Under the pieces are notes generated by a model. That model had not been told where the DNA came from and made no database searches. It saw nothing but the letters and a program-made list of their open reading frames with translations. Source: DASSUW01 sp963844405 (lineage in GTDB: Bacteria; Actinomycetota; Thermoleophilia; Solirubrobacterales; Solirubrobacteraceae). Taken from it: a stretch of DNA of 64,000 nt. Position numbers and translations under genes: made by a program. The stretch is taken from positions 13,317 to 77,316 of the forward strand of contig CAWJNZ010000002.1 in assembly GCA_963844405.1 (NCBI GenBank), given 5' to 3'. Shown here one piece after another: positions 1 through 6,508 of this stretch (position 1 is its first letter; each line of letters opens with the position of its first letter).

Positions 1-559
1 GGACGGCGACGTGCCCGAGGCCGCCGACGCCGATCACGATCGCGGTCGTCCCCGGCCTCAGCAGAGGCAACACACGGCGGATCGCGTGGTACGGAGTGAG
101 GCCGGCGTCGGCGAGCGGCGCCGCCGCCACCGGGTCGAGCCCGTCGAGCGGCACGGTGAGGCGTGGGGAGGGCACGACGATGTACTCCGCGAGCCCACCG
201 TCGAGGCCGAGTCCGGCGCCGCGCCCCGTCCCTCCCACCTCGCACAGGTGCTCGGCTCCGACGCTGCACGCAGGGCAGCGTCCGCAGCCCCACGGACCGT
301 AGACGAGGACCGGCTCGCCGACCTCGATCCCCTCCGCGCCCGCGCCGAGCCCGGCGACGGTGCCCGCCACCTCGTGGCCGAGCGTGAACGGGAGCTCGTA
401 CGGCAGCGTGCCGGCGGGCCAGTGCATCAGGTGCAGGTCCGAGTGGCAGAGCCCGGCGCCGGCGACGCGCAGGAGCACCTGACCCGGACCGGGTTCAGGT
501 TCCGGCACCGAGGCCAGCTCGGCAGGCTGCTCCCAGGCGGTGAGCCGAATCGCCCTCAT
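1..559 (-). CDS. Zinc-dependent alcohol dehydrogenase, N-terminal part (3' end off window)
   Basis: The first 186 residues of a medium-chain zinc alcohol dehydrogenase read on the minus strand from ATG at 559; the rest lies beyond the left edge. Visible are the catalytic-zinc cysteine C38 in GLCHSDLH, the GHE motif at 61-63, and the four structural-zinc cysteines (92, 95, 98, 106) in CGRCPACSVGAEHLC. The last residues, GVGGLGHVAV, begin the NAD(P)-binding Rossmann domain. Enzymes of this family oxidise alcohols to aldehydes or ketones in the cytosol. The gene diverges from the PhaE-like gene across a 60-bp gap that carries an AACTGAACT site. The substrate cannot be read from the sequence. Confidence 0.9.
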   Translation of the reverse strand, partial: MRAIRLTAWEQPAELASVPEPEPGPGQVLLRVAGAGLCHSDLHLMHWPAGTLPYELPFTLGHEVAGTVAGLGAGAEGIEVGEPVLVYGPWGCGRCPACSVGAEHLCEVGGTGRGAGLGLDGGLAEYIVVPSPRLTVPLDGLDPVAAAPLADAGLTPYHAIRRVLPLLRPGTTAIVIGVGGLGHVAV

Positions 560-576
560 GAGACGACCCTAGCAGA

Positions 577-596
577 TGAACTGAACTCATATCAAA
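577..596. promoter_or_regulatory. Candidate operator A (AACTGAACT) between adh and phaE-like gene
   Basis: An A/T-rich island in very G+C-rich sequence contains TGAACTGAACTCAT. Its 9-mer AACTGAACT is shared with sites at 5006-5014 and, inverted, at 5899-5907. It sits between divergent starts at 559 (minus) and 620 (plus), so it could act on either. The second half-site of the dyad seen at 5890-5906 is weak here (ATCAAA). Binding by the XRE regulator at 5416-5778 is inference. Confidence 0.5.
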
Positions 597-619
597 TCTC
601 TGCTATCGTCCCGACCGCC

Positions 620-916
620 ATGTCCCCCTGGTTGAAGCTCGTGCTCCGCGCGGAGCGGGCGATCGGAGCTCCGATCGAGACCGCCGTCCACAGCGACGCC
701 TATTTCGACGTCGTCACCGAGGTCAGCCGCGGCACGCGGCGGCTGACCGGCGCGCTCGAGAGCGTCTCCAAACGCGGCCTGCACCTGCTCAACCTGCCGG
801 CGGGCACCGACATCCGGCGCCTCCGCGAGCAGCTCGCCCGCATGGATCGCCGGCTGTTGCAGATCTCGAAGGAGCTCGAGCAGCTCGAGCGGGCGCGGGA
901 CGCGGAGCGGGTCTGA
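620..916 (+). CDS. PhaE/PhaR-like small subunit of PHA synthase (98 aa)
   Basis: This 98-residue protein lies 2 bp upstream of the PHA synthase gene. Residues 20-55 are predicted amphipathic helix. The motif LLNLP (57-60) followed by TDIRRLREQLARMDRRL and a long charged coiled coil (64-95) resembles the C-terminal end of class III PhaE subunits, where a conserved LN(L/I)P stretch precedes a coiled coil. PhaE is normally about 350 residues and PhaR about 200, so this would be a reduced version containing only the synthase-contacting end. ATG at 620 is the only start that leaves a sensible N-terminus. Position and pairing with phaC support the role; the assignment rests on motif resemblance only. 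Confidence 0.55.
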   Translation: MSPWLKLVLRAERAIGAPIETAVHSDAYFDVVTEVSRGTRRLTGALESVSKRGLHLLNLPAGTDIRRLREQLARMDRRLLQISKELEQLERARDAERV

Positions 917-918
917 CC

Positions 919-2010
919 GTGCCGCTCCAGCTGAGCCCGGCCGACCTGCTCGAACGCGTGAACCGGGACGTCGAGCGGTCGTATCTGCGCGCGCGCAACG
1001 GGGTCCGCTACGTGCGCGGGAGCAACCGGCCGAAGCTGGGGACGACGCCGAAGGACGTCGTCTGGCGGCGCGACAAGGCGCAGCTCTGGCGCTACCGGAG
1101 CGACGCGGTCCGGTTCAAACAGCCGCTGCTGATCGTCACCAGCCTGGTCAGCCGCAGCTACATCCTCGACCTCCTGCCCGGGAGCAGCGCGGTCGAGTTC
1201 CTGCGCGACCGCGGCTTCGACGTCTTCATGCTCGACTGGGGGATCCCCGACGAGCTCGACGCCGACAACAGCCTCGAGACGTACGTCGACGAGTACCTCC
1301 CACGCGCCGTGGCGGAGATCCGGCACCAGACCGGCTGCGACGAGCTCACGATGGCCGGCTACTGCCTCGGCGGCGTGCTCGCCGTCCTCTACGCCAACGG
1401 CCACGACGACGCGGGCGTCCGCAACCTCGTGCTGATGGCGACGCCCTTCGACTTCGAGCAGATGGGCCCGATGGTCGCCGCCCTGCGCGAGGGCAGGCTC
1501 GACCCCGAGGACCTCATCGACGAGACCGGCAACGTGCCCGCCGACGTGCTCTACAGCGGCTTCTTCATGCTCGCGCCGACCACGATCGTCGCCCAGCGCG
1601 CGACGCTGCTCGAGAACCTCTGGAACGACGAGTTCGTGCGCGGCTTCCAGGCGATGGCGCAGTGGACGCGCGACCAGGTGCCGTTCCCGGGCGCCGCGTT
1701 CCGCCAGGTCGTCGAGCTGTTCGTCCGCCGCAACGCGCTGATGGACGGGGCGCTGCGCGTGGGCGACCGGGACATCGACTTCGCGCGCACCGCGGCCAAC
1801 GTGGTCAACGCGATGGCCGAGAAGGACACCGTCGTGCCGATGGCGGCGGCCGAGCCGGTCGAGGCGCTGGTCGGCCGGCCCGACCGTCGCGAGCGGCTGC
1901 TGCTGCCCGGCGGGCACGTCACGTTCGGAACCGGCCGCTCGGCGCTACGCCACACGTTGCCGAGCCTCGCCGGCTGGATCGCCGCCCACAGTGACGAAGG
2001 GGGATGCTGA
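919..2010 (+). CDS. phaC: Class III-type poly(3-hydroxyalkanoate) synthase PhaC
   Basis: The 363-residue alpha/beta-hydrolase-fold protein matches the length of class III PhaC. It has the modified lipase box GYCLGG with the nucleophile at C149, a candidate catalytic Asp at D303 (EKDTVVP) and His at H333 (GGHVTFG). These match the Cys-Asp-His triad and spacing of the Allochromatium enzyme. PhaC polymerises (R)-3-hydroxyacyl-CoA into storage polyester at the granule surface. The start is GTG at 919, two bases after the stop of the PhaE-like gene, so the pair is probably cotranscribed and translationally coupled. A phasin and several beta-oxidation enzymes elsewhere in the window fit a PHA-producing cell. 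Confidence 0.9.
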   Translation: MPLQLSPADLLERVNRDVERSYLRARNGVRYVRGSNRPKLGTTPKDVVWRRDKAQLWRYRSDAVRFKQPLLIVTSLVSRSYILDLLPGSSAVEFLRDRGFDVFMLDWGIPDELDADNSLETYVDEYLPRAVAEIRHQTGCDELTMAGYCLGGVLAVLYANGHDDAGVRNLVLMATPFDFEQMGPMVAALREGRLDPEDLIDETGNVPADVLYSGFFMLAPTTIVAQRATLLENLWNDEFVRGFQAMAQWTRDQVPFPGAAFRQVVELFVRRNALMDGALRVGDRDIDFARTAANVVNAMAEKDTVVPMAAAEPVEALVGRPDRRERLLLPGGHVTFGTGRSALRHTLPSLAGWIAAHSDEGGC

Positions 2011-2011
2011 T

Positions 2012-2533
2012 ATGGACATCAGGCCGTTGGAACCCGGCGACCGCGAAGCGCTCGAGCGCTTCATCGGCCGCGTTCCGGAGGGCGATCGCACGTTTTTCAA
2101 GGAGGACGTCGAGGCCTCCGAGGTGATCGACGCGTGGACGCGGCCCGGGCCGGCGCGTGCCGTCGCGGTCGCGGCCGGCGAGGTCGTCGGCTACGTCGCC
2201 GTGGTGCCGCTGCACGGCTGGTCGGATCACGTCGGCGAGGTGCGGCTGATCGTCGATCCCGCGCATCGCGGCCGGGGCATCGGCCGCGAGCTCGCCCGGC
2301 GCGCCGTCCTCGAGGCGGCCGAGCTCGACCTGGGCAAGCTCGTCGTCGAGGTCGTCGCCGACCAGGCTCCCACGATCGCGATGTTCCGGGCGCTGGGGTT
2401 CGATCCCGAGGCGCTGCTGACCGACCACGTGCGCGACCGGTCGGGCGCGCTGCGCGATCTCATGATCCTCGCGCAGTCCGTCGAGGCGCAGTGGTCGGCG
2501 ATGTCCGTCACCGGCATCTCGGACGAGCTGTGA
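2012..2533 (+). CDS. GNAT family N-acetyltransferase
   Basis: A 173-residue single-domain GNAT protein. The acetyl-CoA binding motif A is HRGRGIGREL (about residues 87-96), preceded by the beta strand GEVRLIVDP and followed by LGKLVVEVVADQAPTIAMFRALGF, the usual motif-B region. It would transfer an acetyl group to an amine in the cytosol; the substrate is unknown. An upstream GTG at 1991 is in frame, but ATG 2012 has AAGGGGG at 1997-2003 in front and barely clears the phaC stop, so 2012 is preferred. It belongs to the phaC operon by spacing and is coupled by GTGA overlap to the next gene. Confidence 0.85.
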   Translation: MDIRPLEPGDREALERFIGRVPEGDRTFFKEDVEASEVIDAWTRPGPARAVAVAAGEVVGYVAVVPLHGWSDHVGEVRLIVDPAHRGRGIGRELARRAVLEAAELDLGKLVVEVVADQAPTIAMFRALGFDPEALLTDHVRDRSGALRDLMILAQSVEAQWSAMSVTGISDEL

Positions 2534-2721
2534 ACCCGCGCGTCGAGGAGGTTCTCGAGGCCGCCGTCGACGGCTACGAGGACATGATCCGCCGGTCCTG
2601 TGACCTCCAGCGCGCGCTCGCACGCACGCTGGCGCTCGATCTGCTCAATACGACGGCCGACCTCACGCGGGACATCGCCGCGGTGCAGGTGTCGGCCGCC
2701 CGCTGGTTGCTGGACGCATGA
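2530..2721 (+). CDS. Small helical protein, unknown function (63 aa)
   Basis: GTG at 2530 overlaps the GNAT stop (GTGA), and the stop overlaps the next ATG at 2718 (ATGA), so the gene is translationally coupled on both sides. The 63-residue product is predicted to be wholly helical, with repeated hydrophobic spacing (VLEAAVDGYEDMI, ALARTLALDLLNTTADL, VQVSAARWLLDA). It has no signal peptide and no cysteine motif. Amphipathic helices of this size are typical of phasin-like granule-surface proteins, which fits the PHA operon, but no specific family is recognised. Confidence 0.7.
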   Translation: MNPRVEEVLEAAVDGYEDMIRRSCDLQRALARTLALDLLNTTADLTRDIAAVQVSAARWLLDA

Positions 2722-3494
2722 GCCCGCTGCATTGGGAGAGCACCGGTACGGGCGACCCCGTGCTCATGATCATGGGACTGGGGCTGAGCGGCGGCGCCTG
2801 GTGGCGCACCGTCCCCGTGCTGTCCCGCTCGCTGCGGGTCATCACCTTCGACAATCGCGGAGTCGGGCGATCGCGGGCGCGCTTCCACAGCTACACCACC
2901 GAGGCGATGGCGGACGACGCCGTCTCCGTCCTCGACGCGGCCGGCGTCGAGCGCGCCCACGTGTACGGCTTCTCGCTCGGCGGCATGGTCGCGCAGCAGC
3001 TTGCACTGCGCCACGAGGCGCGCGTGCGCTCGCTCGTGCTGGGCGCGACGCAACCGGGCGGGCCGCGCGCGGTGCGGCCGGACGACGACGTGATCGCGTT
3101 CTTCCGCCGCCGGGCGACGATGTCGGCCGAGGATGCCGCCCGCGCCTCGGTGCCGTTCAACTACGGGCCGCGCTGCCGACGCGAGCACAAGGACCGCATC
3201 GCCGAGGACATCCGGCGCCGGCTTGCCCATCCCTTCCCCGAAGGCGCCTACCGGGCGCAGATGGTGGCCGCTTCGCTCCACAACTGCTACCGGCGGTTGC
3301 AGCGCATCGAGGTCCCGACGCTGGTCGTGCACGGCCGCCGGGACCGCGTCGTGCCGGTCGGCAACGCCGAGATCCTGGCCGAGTGCATCCCCCGCGCGCA
3401 GCTGCGCATCCTGGACGACGCCGGTCACCTCTACTCGACCGAGCAGCCCGACGTCGACGTGGACATCGCCTGCTTCTTCCGGGAGTCGGGATGA
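2718..3494 (+). CDS. Alpha/beta hydrolase
   Basis: The 258-residue alpha/beta-hydrolase has the nucleophile elbow GFSLGG (S86), an oxyanion-side segment MGLGLSGGAWW, FDNRGVGRS after strand 4, a candidate acid in VHGRRDRVVP and a His in DDAGHLYSTEQP. This is a complete Ser-Asp-His arrangement. Short family members of this type hydrolyse esters, thioesters or lactones. In an operon with PHA synthase and an acyl-CoA ligase it could be a depolymerase-like or thioesterase-like enzyme, but that is inference. It overlaps its upstream neighbour by ATGA at 2718 and its downstream neighbour by ATGA at 3491. Confidence 0.88.
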   Translation: MSPLHWESTGTGDPVLMIMGLGLSGGAWWRTVPVLSRSLRVITFDNRGVGRSRARFHSYTTEAMADDAVSVLDAAGVERAHVYGFSLGGMVAQQLALRHEARVRSLVLGATQPGGPRAVRPDDDVIAFFRRRATMSAEDAARASVPFNYGPRCRREHKDRIAEDIRRRLAHPFPEGAYRAQMVAASLHNCYRRLQRIEVPTLVVHGRRDRVVPVGNAEILAECIPRAQLRILDDAGHLYSTEQPDVDVDIACFFRESG

Positions 3495-5006
3495 TCCCGG
3501 ACGTCCGCGTCGCCGACGTCGTCCGCCGCCACGCGGCGCAGCGCCCGGAGGCCGTGGCGCTCCGGCAGGGTGAGCGGGAGCTCGCCTACGGGGACCTGGA
3601 CGAGCGCTCGTGCCGGCTCGCGCAGGCGCTGCTCGCCCACGGCGTGCGGGACGGGGACGCGCGTCGCCTACCTCGACCGCTCGGCGCCCGAGGTGGTCGA
3701 GCTGCTGTTCGCGGCGAGCAAGCTCGGCGCGGTGCTGGTGCCGCTCAACTGGCGGATGGCGCGGCCGGAGCTGGCCGCGGTGATGGCAGACGCGCAGGCA
3801 CCGCTGCTGATCGCCGGCCCCGACTACCGCGTCGTCGCCGAGGACGTGCTGGAGCGGCTGCCGCCGGGGCCGGGCCTGGTCGTCGCCGGCGACGAGTACG
3901 AGCGCTGGCTCGCGGCCCATGAGCCGCGCGACCCCGGCGGCCGCGGCGAGCCCGGCGACGTGATCGTCCAGATGTACACGTCCGGCACGACCGGGGTCCC
4001 GAAGGGCGTGCTCACCACCCACCGCAACCTCGCCGTCACCGCTCAGACCTCCCGCCGGTGGGCGTTCGACGAGCGCTCGGTCAGCCTCACGCCGCTGCCG
4101 ATGTTCCACATCGGCGGGATCGGCTGGGCGTACTGCGGGCTGTGGCACGGCGCCACGACGATCCTCGTGCGCGACTTCGAGCCGGTGGCCGTGCTCGACA
4201 TCCTCGAGCGCCGGCGCGTGACCAACGCGGTGCTCGTGCCGACGATGCTCCAGATGCTCACGGCCGTCCCGGGCGCCGCCGACCGCGACTACGGGGCGCT
4301 GCGCTCTATCGCTTACGGCGCCGCGCCGATCACCACGCCGGTCCTGAAGGCGACGCTGCGCACGTTCGGCTGCGGGCTGGTCGGGCTCTACGGCCTGACG
4401 GAGAGCACCGGCGGCGTGGTAGCGCTCGAGCCCGAGGACCACGATCACGAGCATCTGCTCCGATCCGCCGGCCGCCCGTATCCCTGGGTCGAGCTGCGGG
4501 TCGCCGACCCGGCCTCCGGCTCGCCGCGCGGGCCGCACGAGGTCGGCGAAGTCTGGCTGCGTGGCCCGAACGTGACTCCCGGCTACTTCAACCGCGCCGC
4601 CGAGACCGCCGCGGCGCTGACCGAGGACGGCTGGCTGCGCACCGGCGACGGCGGCTACGTCGACGAGGAGGGCTACCTGTTCCTCACCGACCGGATCAAG
4701 GACATGATCGTGACCGGCGGCGAGAACGTCTATCCGGTCGAGGTCGAGGAGGCGCTCGCCCAGCACGCCGACGTCGCGGAGGTGGCGGTCATCGGCGTGC
4801 CCGACGCGCAATGGGGCGAGTCGGTCAAGGCGCTGATCGTCCCCCGCCCCGGCGCGCGGACGGCGCCCGACGAGCTGATCGCGTTCGCCCGCGCGCGGCT
4901 GGCCGGCTACAAGCTCCCGCGCTCCGTCGACTTCGTCGCCGAGCTGCCGCGCACCCCCAGCGGCAAGGTGCTCAAGCGGGAATTGCGTCGGCGCTACGTG
5001 TCCTGA
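3491..5006 (+). pseudogene. Long-chain acyl-CoA synthetase / AMP-dependent ligase, frameshifted
   Basis: Reading from ATG 3491 gives MIPDVRVADVVRRHAAQRPE and continues as a normal ANL-superfamily N-terminus to ...AHGVRDG. The frame then breaks at the GGGG run 3653-3656. Removing one G joins it to TRVAYLDRSAPEVVELLF and an otherwise perfect enzyme ending at 5006 (504 residues if repaired). Downstream are the P-loop YTSGTTGVPKG, GLYGLTEST, the TGDGGYVDEEG hinge region and the C-terminal acyl-adenylate lysine in SGKVLKREL. The intact enzyme would activate fatty acids to acyl-CoA for beta-oxidation or PHA. The ATGA overlap with the hydrolase places it last in the phaC operon. A single homopolymer error is as likely as a true mutation. 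Confidence 0.85.
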
Positions 5007-5020
5007 ACTGAATTCGTGTT
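5004..5020. promoter_or_regulatory. Candidate operator B upstream of phasin promoter
   Basis: AACTGAATTCGTGTT at 5006-5020 is an interrupted palindrome (AAC-NN-GAATTC-NN-GTT) and contains AACTGAATT, one transition from operators A and C. It starts inside the acyl-CoA ligase stop codon and ends against the -35 box of the phasin promoter (5019-5024), so a bound protein would block RNA polymerase. Confidence 0.5.
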
Positions 5021-5047
5021 GACATTAGCTGGCGAGCTTGCTAACTT
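5019..5047 (+). promoter_or_regulatory. Strong sigma-A-type promoter for the phasin gene
   Basis: TTGACA at 5019-5024 is separated by 17 bp from TAACTT at 5042-5047. This gives a predicted leader of about 35 nt before ATG 5088, with GAAAGG at 5073-5078 as ribosome binding site. A consensus -35 is rare in this window, which suggests a highly expressed gene. Confidence 0.65.
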
Positions 5048-5087
5048 GCTAACGAGTCGCGTCCATCCCATCGAAAGGCACTGTCAC

Positions 5088-5369
5088 ATGGCGACCCAGA
5101 CCAAGTCCAGCCCCGTCACCGAGAGCATCGACGCCGCCACCGAGCGCGTCGTCGAGCTCAACGAGAAGGCCGTCGCGAACGGCAAGAAGACGAGCGCGGC
5201 GATCCTTGACACGTACGAGAAGGCCGTGATCTCGCTCACCGACTCCTACGAAAAGGCCGCCGGCACCACGAAGGTGGACTGGATCGTCAGCGCCGCGTCG
5301 GCTCAGGCCGACTTCACGCGCGAAGTCGCGAAGGCGTACACGAGCGCTGCCCGCGAGTTCGTGGCCTAA
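5088..5369 (+). CDS. Phasin family protein (granule-associated, 93 aa)
   Basis: A 93-residue, almost fully helical protein rich in Ala, Glu, Lys, Ser and Thr. Amphipathic stretches such as VVELNEKAVANGKK, VISLTDSYEKAAGTTKVDW and ADFTREVAKAYTSAARE are typical of small actinobacterial phasins. Phasins coat polyhydroxyalkanoate granules, control their number and size, and are related in design to the lipid-droplet proteins MLDS/TadA and HbhA of mycolata. ATG 5088 is chosen over an upstream in-frame start at 5016, which would lie before the promoter -10 box. The gene has its own strong promoter and ends at a bidirectional hairpin shared with the convergent XRE regulator. Confidence 0.85.
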   Translation: MATQTKSSPVTESIDAATERVVELNEKAVANGKKTSAAILDTYEKAVISLTDSYEKAAGTTKVDWIVSAASAQADFTREVAKAYTSAAREFVA

Positions 5370-5386
5370 GCCCCTCCCGACAAGTG

Positions 5387-5415
5387 CGGTCGCGGCGCTG
5401 GATGCGCCGCGACCG
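5387..5415. terminator. Bidirectional hairpin between phasin and XRE regulator
   Basis: A perfect 12-bp stem, CGGTCGCGGCGC paired with GCGCCGCGACCG around a 5-nt loop, fills the gap between the phasin stop (5369) and the regulator stop (5416). It has no U-tract on either strand, as is common for terminators in high-GC actinobacteria. Confidence 0.7.
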
Positions 5416-5778
5416 TCAGCGGGTCCGCCGCCGGCGTTCCACGAACGCGCTGTACACCTCCAGGAGCGCCTGCCGCTCGCGAGCCGTCAGCATCGGATCT
5501 GCGCGGATCGCCGCGACGACTGCGGGCTCGTCGCCCGTTGCCTCGCCACGGCGGCCGCCCTGTTCGGACAGAACGTCGGCCGAAAGATGGAGGTTCTCCG
5601 CGATCGCGTCGAGCACCTTGTCCGACGGCTCCCGCAAGCCCCGCTCGATCTGGGACAAGTATGGGTTCGAGATGCCGACGAGATCGGCCAGCTGGCGCAT
5701 GGAGAGCTCCTGCAGCTCGCGCTGGCGACGAATGAATTCGCCGAGCGGAGAGGTCATCGGCAGAGAGGACGGCTCCAT
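5416..5778 (-). CDS. XRE-family regulator, Rv0474/MLDSR-like
   Basis: The 120-residue protein has an N-terminal Xre/Cro helix-turn-helix (about 12-66), with MRQLADLVGISNPYLSQIER as recognition region. A C-terminal tail, DPMLTARERQALLEVYSAF, matches the layout of mycobacterial Rv0474, the regulator encoded next to hbhA. In Rhodococcus jostii the adjacent pair MLDS/MLDSR works in the same way: MLDSR represses the droplet-protein operon and is sequestered on lipid droplets. Here the gene converges on a phasin gene, so a granule-sensing repressor is likely by analogy. ATG 5778 has AGGG seven bases upstream; ATG 5757 is the alternative. It probably binds the AACTGAAYT sites, including one in the promoter region behind it. 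Confidence 0.85.
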   Translation of the reverse strand: MEPSSLPMTSPLGEFIRRQRELQELSMRQLADLVGISNPYLSQIERGLREPSDKVLDAIAENLHLSADVLSEQGGRRGEATGDEPAVVAAIRADPMLTARERQALLEVYSAFVERRRRTR

Positions 5779-5863
5779 GCCGGCACCCTATTTGACGTGG
5801 TCGGGGGGCACGGATCCCCGAGAACGCGCCCGCGCTCAGTCGTCGCGCTCACCCGGCCGTCCC

Positions 5864-5906
5864 TTGACACGCGTTCCAAGCAAGTACATACTGAAGTCAG
5901 TTCAGT
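5864..5906 (+). promoter_or_regulatory. Strong promoter with palindromic operator C
   Basis: TTGACA (5864-5869), a 17-bp spacer and CATACT (5887-5892) form a near-consensus promoter pointing right. The 17-bp dyad ACTGAAGTCAGTTCAGT (5890-5906) overlaps the -10 box and start site, the classical position of a repressor operator. It contains, inverted, the AACTGAACT element of operators A and B. The promoter lies about 85 bp behind the XRE gene start and points away from it, towards a short open frame at 5922/5934-6092. Confidence 0.65.
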
Positions 5907-5933
5907 TTTGTCCAACGCAGAATGGGCTCGATC

Positions 5934-6092
5934 ATGACCTTCCCCGCTCGCCACAGTATGGATCGCGTCGCCGCTCGGACGTTCGCGCAGCCCGGCGTAG
6001 TGCCCGTCAAGCGCACGCCGTCGCAGCGGGAGCTCGTCGCCTGGTCGCTGCTGACGTGTCCGGAGGATCGCGTGCGCTCGGAGCGCTGGTGA
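5934..6092 (+). CDS. Possible small protein (52-56 aa) downstream of operator C
   Basis: A short open frame begins at ATG 5934 (or in-frame ATG 5922) about 30-40 nt after the predicted transcription start of the promoter at 5864-5892, and encodes 52 (56) residues. The product is basic and partly helical (TPSQRELVAWSLLTCPEDRV), with no signal peptide or known motif. No clear Shine-Dalgarno precedes either ATG. Support is positional only: it is the first frame after a strong regulated promoter. The transcript could instead be a noncoding RNA. Confidence 0.35.
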   Translation: MTFPARHSMDRVAARTFAQPGVVPVKRTPSQRELVAWSLLTCPEDRVRSERW

Positions 6093-6399
6093 GCCACGAA
6101 CGCTCTGCCGGCGGCGCGCGGGTGCGCTTTCCCGTTCTCGCGCGCGCGGCCGCCCGGACCACAACCCGGGAGCAAGTCATCGGGAAGCGCGTCGTCGGTG
6201 TGCTCGCTCACGACGCCAACCCGCCGTGTGCGGTCGGAGGCCGCTCGCGTGTGCGGTCCGTGTGCGGTCCGGGCGAAAAACGCGTTTGGAGGGGCTTCGC
6301 GCAACAGCGCCGTACTCGGCCCCGGATTCGCCTCAGGAGCGGGGAATACTGCGGCTTCCTGAGGCCTCCGGAGTCTTCCTGCCAACGCCGTGCCGGCAG
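6093..6399. other. 307-bp gap without a recognisable gene; short direct repeats and a hairpin
   Basis: No convincing coding frame is seen. An 11-bp unit CGTGTGCGGTC occurs at 6225-6235 and twice in tandem at 6248-6269. A stem GCCTCAGGA/TCCTGAGGC pairs 6330-6338 with 6357-6365 around a 19-nt loop. On the minus strand this lies downstream of tRNA-Pro and is followed by TTTTT (opposite 6276-6280), so it may belong to the tRNA 3' end or its terminator. Confidence 0.4.
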
Positions 6400-6474
6400 T
6401 CGGGGTGGCCGGATTCGAACCGGCGGTCCTCCGCGACCCAAACGCGGCGCTCTACCAGACTGAGCTACACCCCG
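6400..6474 (-). tRNA. tRNA-Pro (anticodon UGG)
   Basis: On the minus strand the acceptor CGGGGTG pairs with CACCCCG. The D-arm TAGCTCAGTCTGGTAGAGC, anticodon stem CCGCG/CGCGG with loop TTTGGGT, and T-arm CCGG-TTCGAAT-CCGG all fold canonically. The loop gives anticodon TGG with G37, as expected for proline. The discriminator is A and CCA is not encoded (the next plus-strand bases are CAG). The length is 75 nt. Confidence 0.97.
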
Positions 6475-6508
6475 ATCGCGCGAGTATGGCAGCCACAATG
6501 GGGCTCGC

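Noticed and set aside
1991..2011. GTG 1991 as start of the GNAT gene
   Set aside because: It lies inside phaC, while ATG 2012 has a good purine-rich ribosome binding site and gives the normal family N-terminus.
5754..6164. 136-residue minus-strand frame upstream of the XRE regulator
   Set aside because: It shows no family features, has Arg-rich shadow composition and would cover the promoter/operator at 5864-5906.
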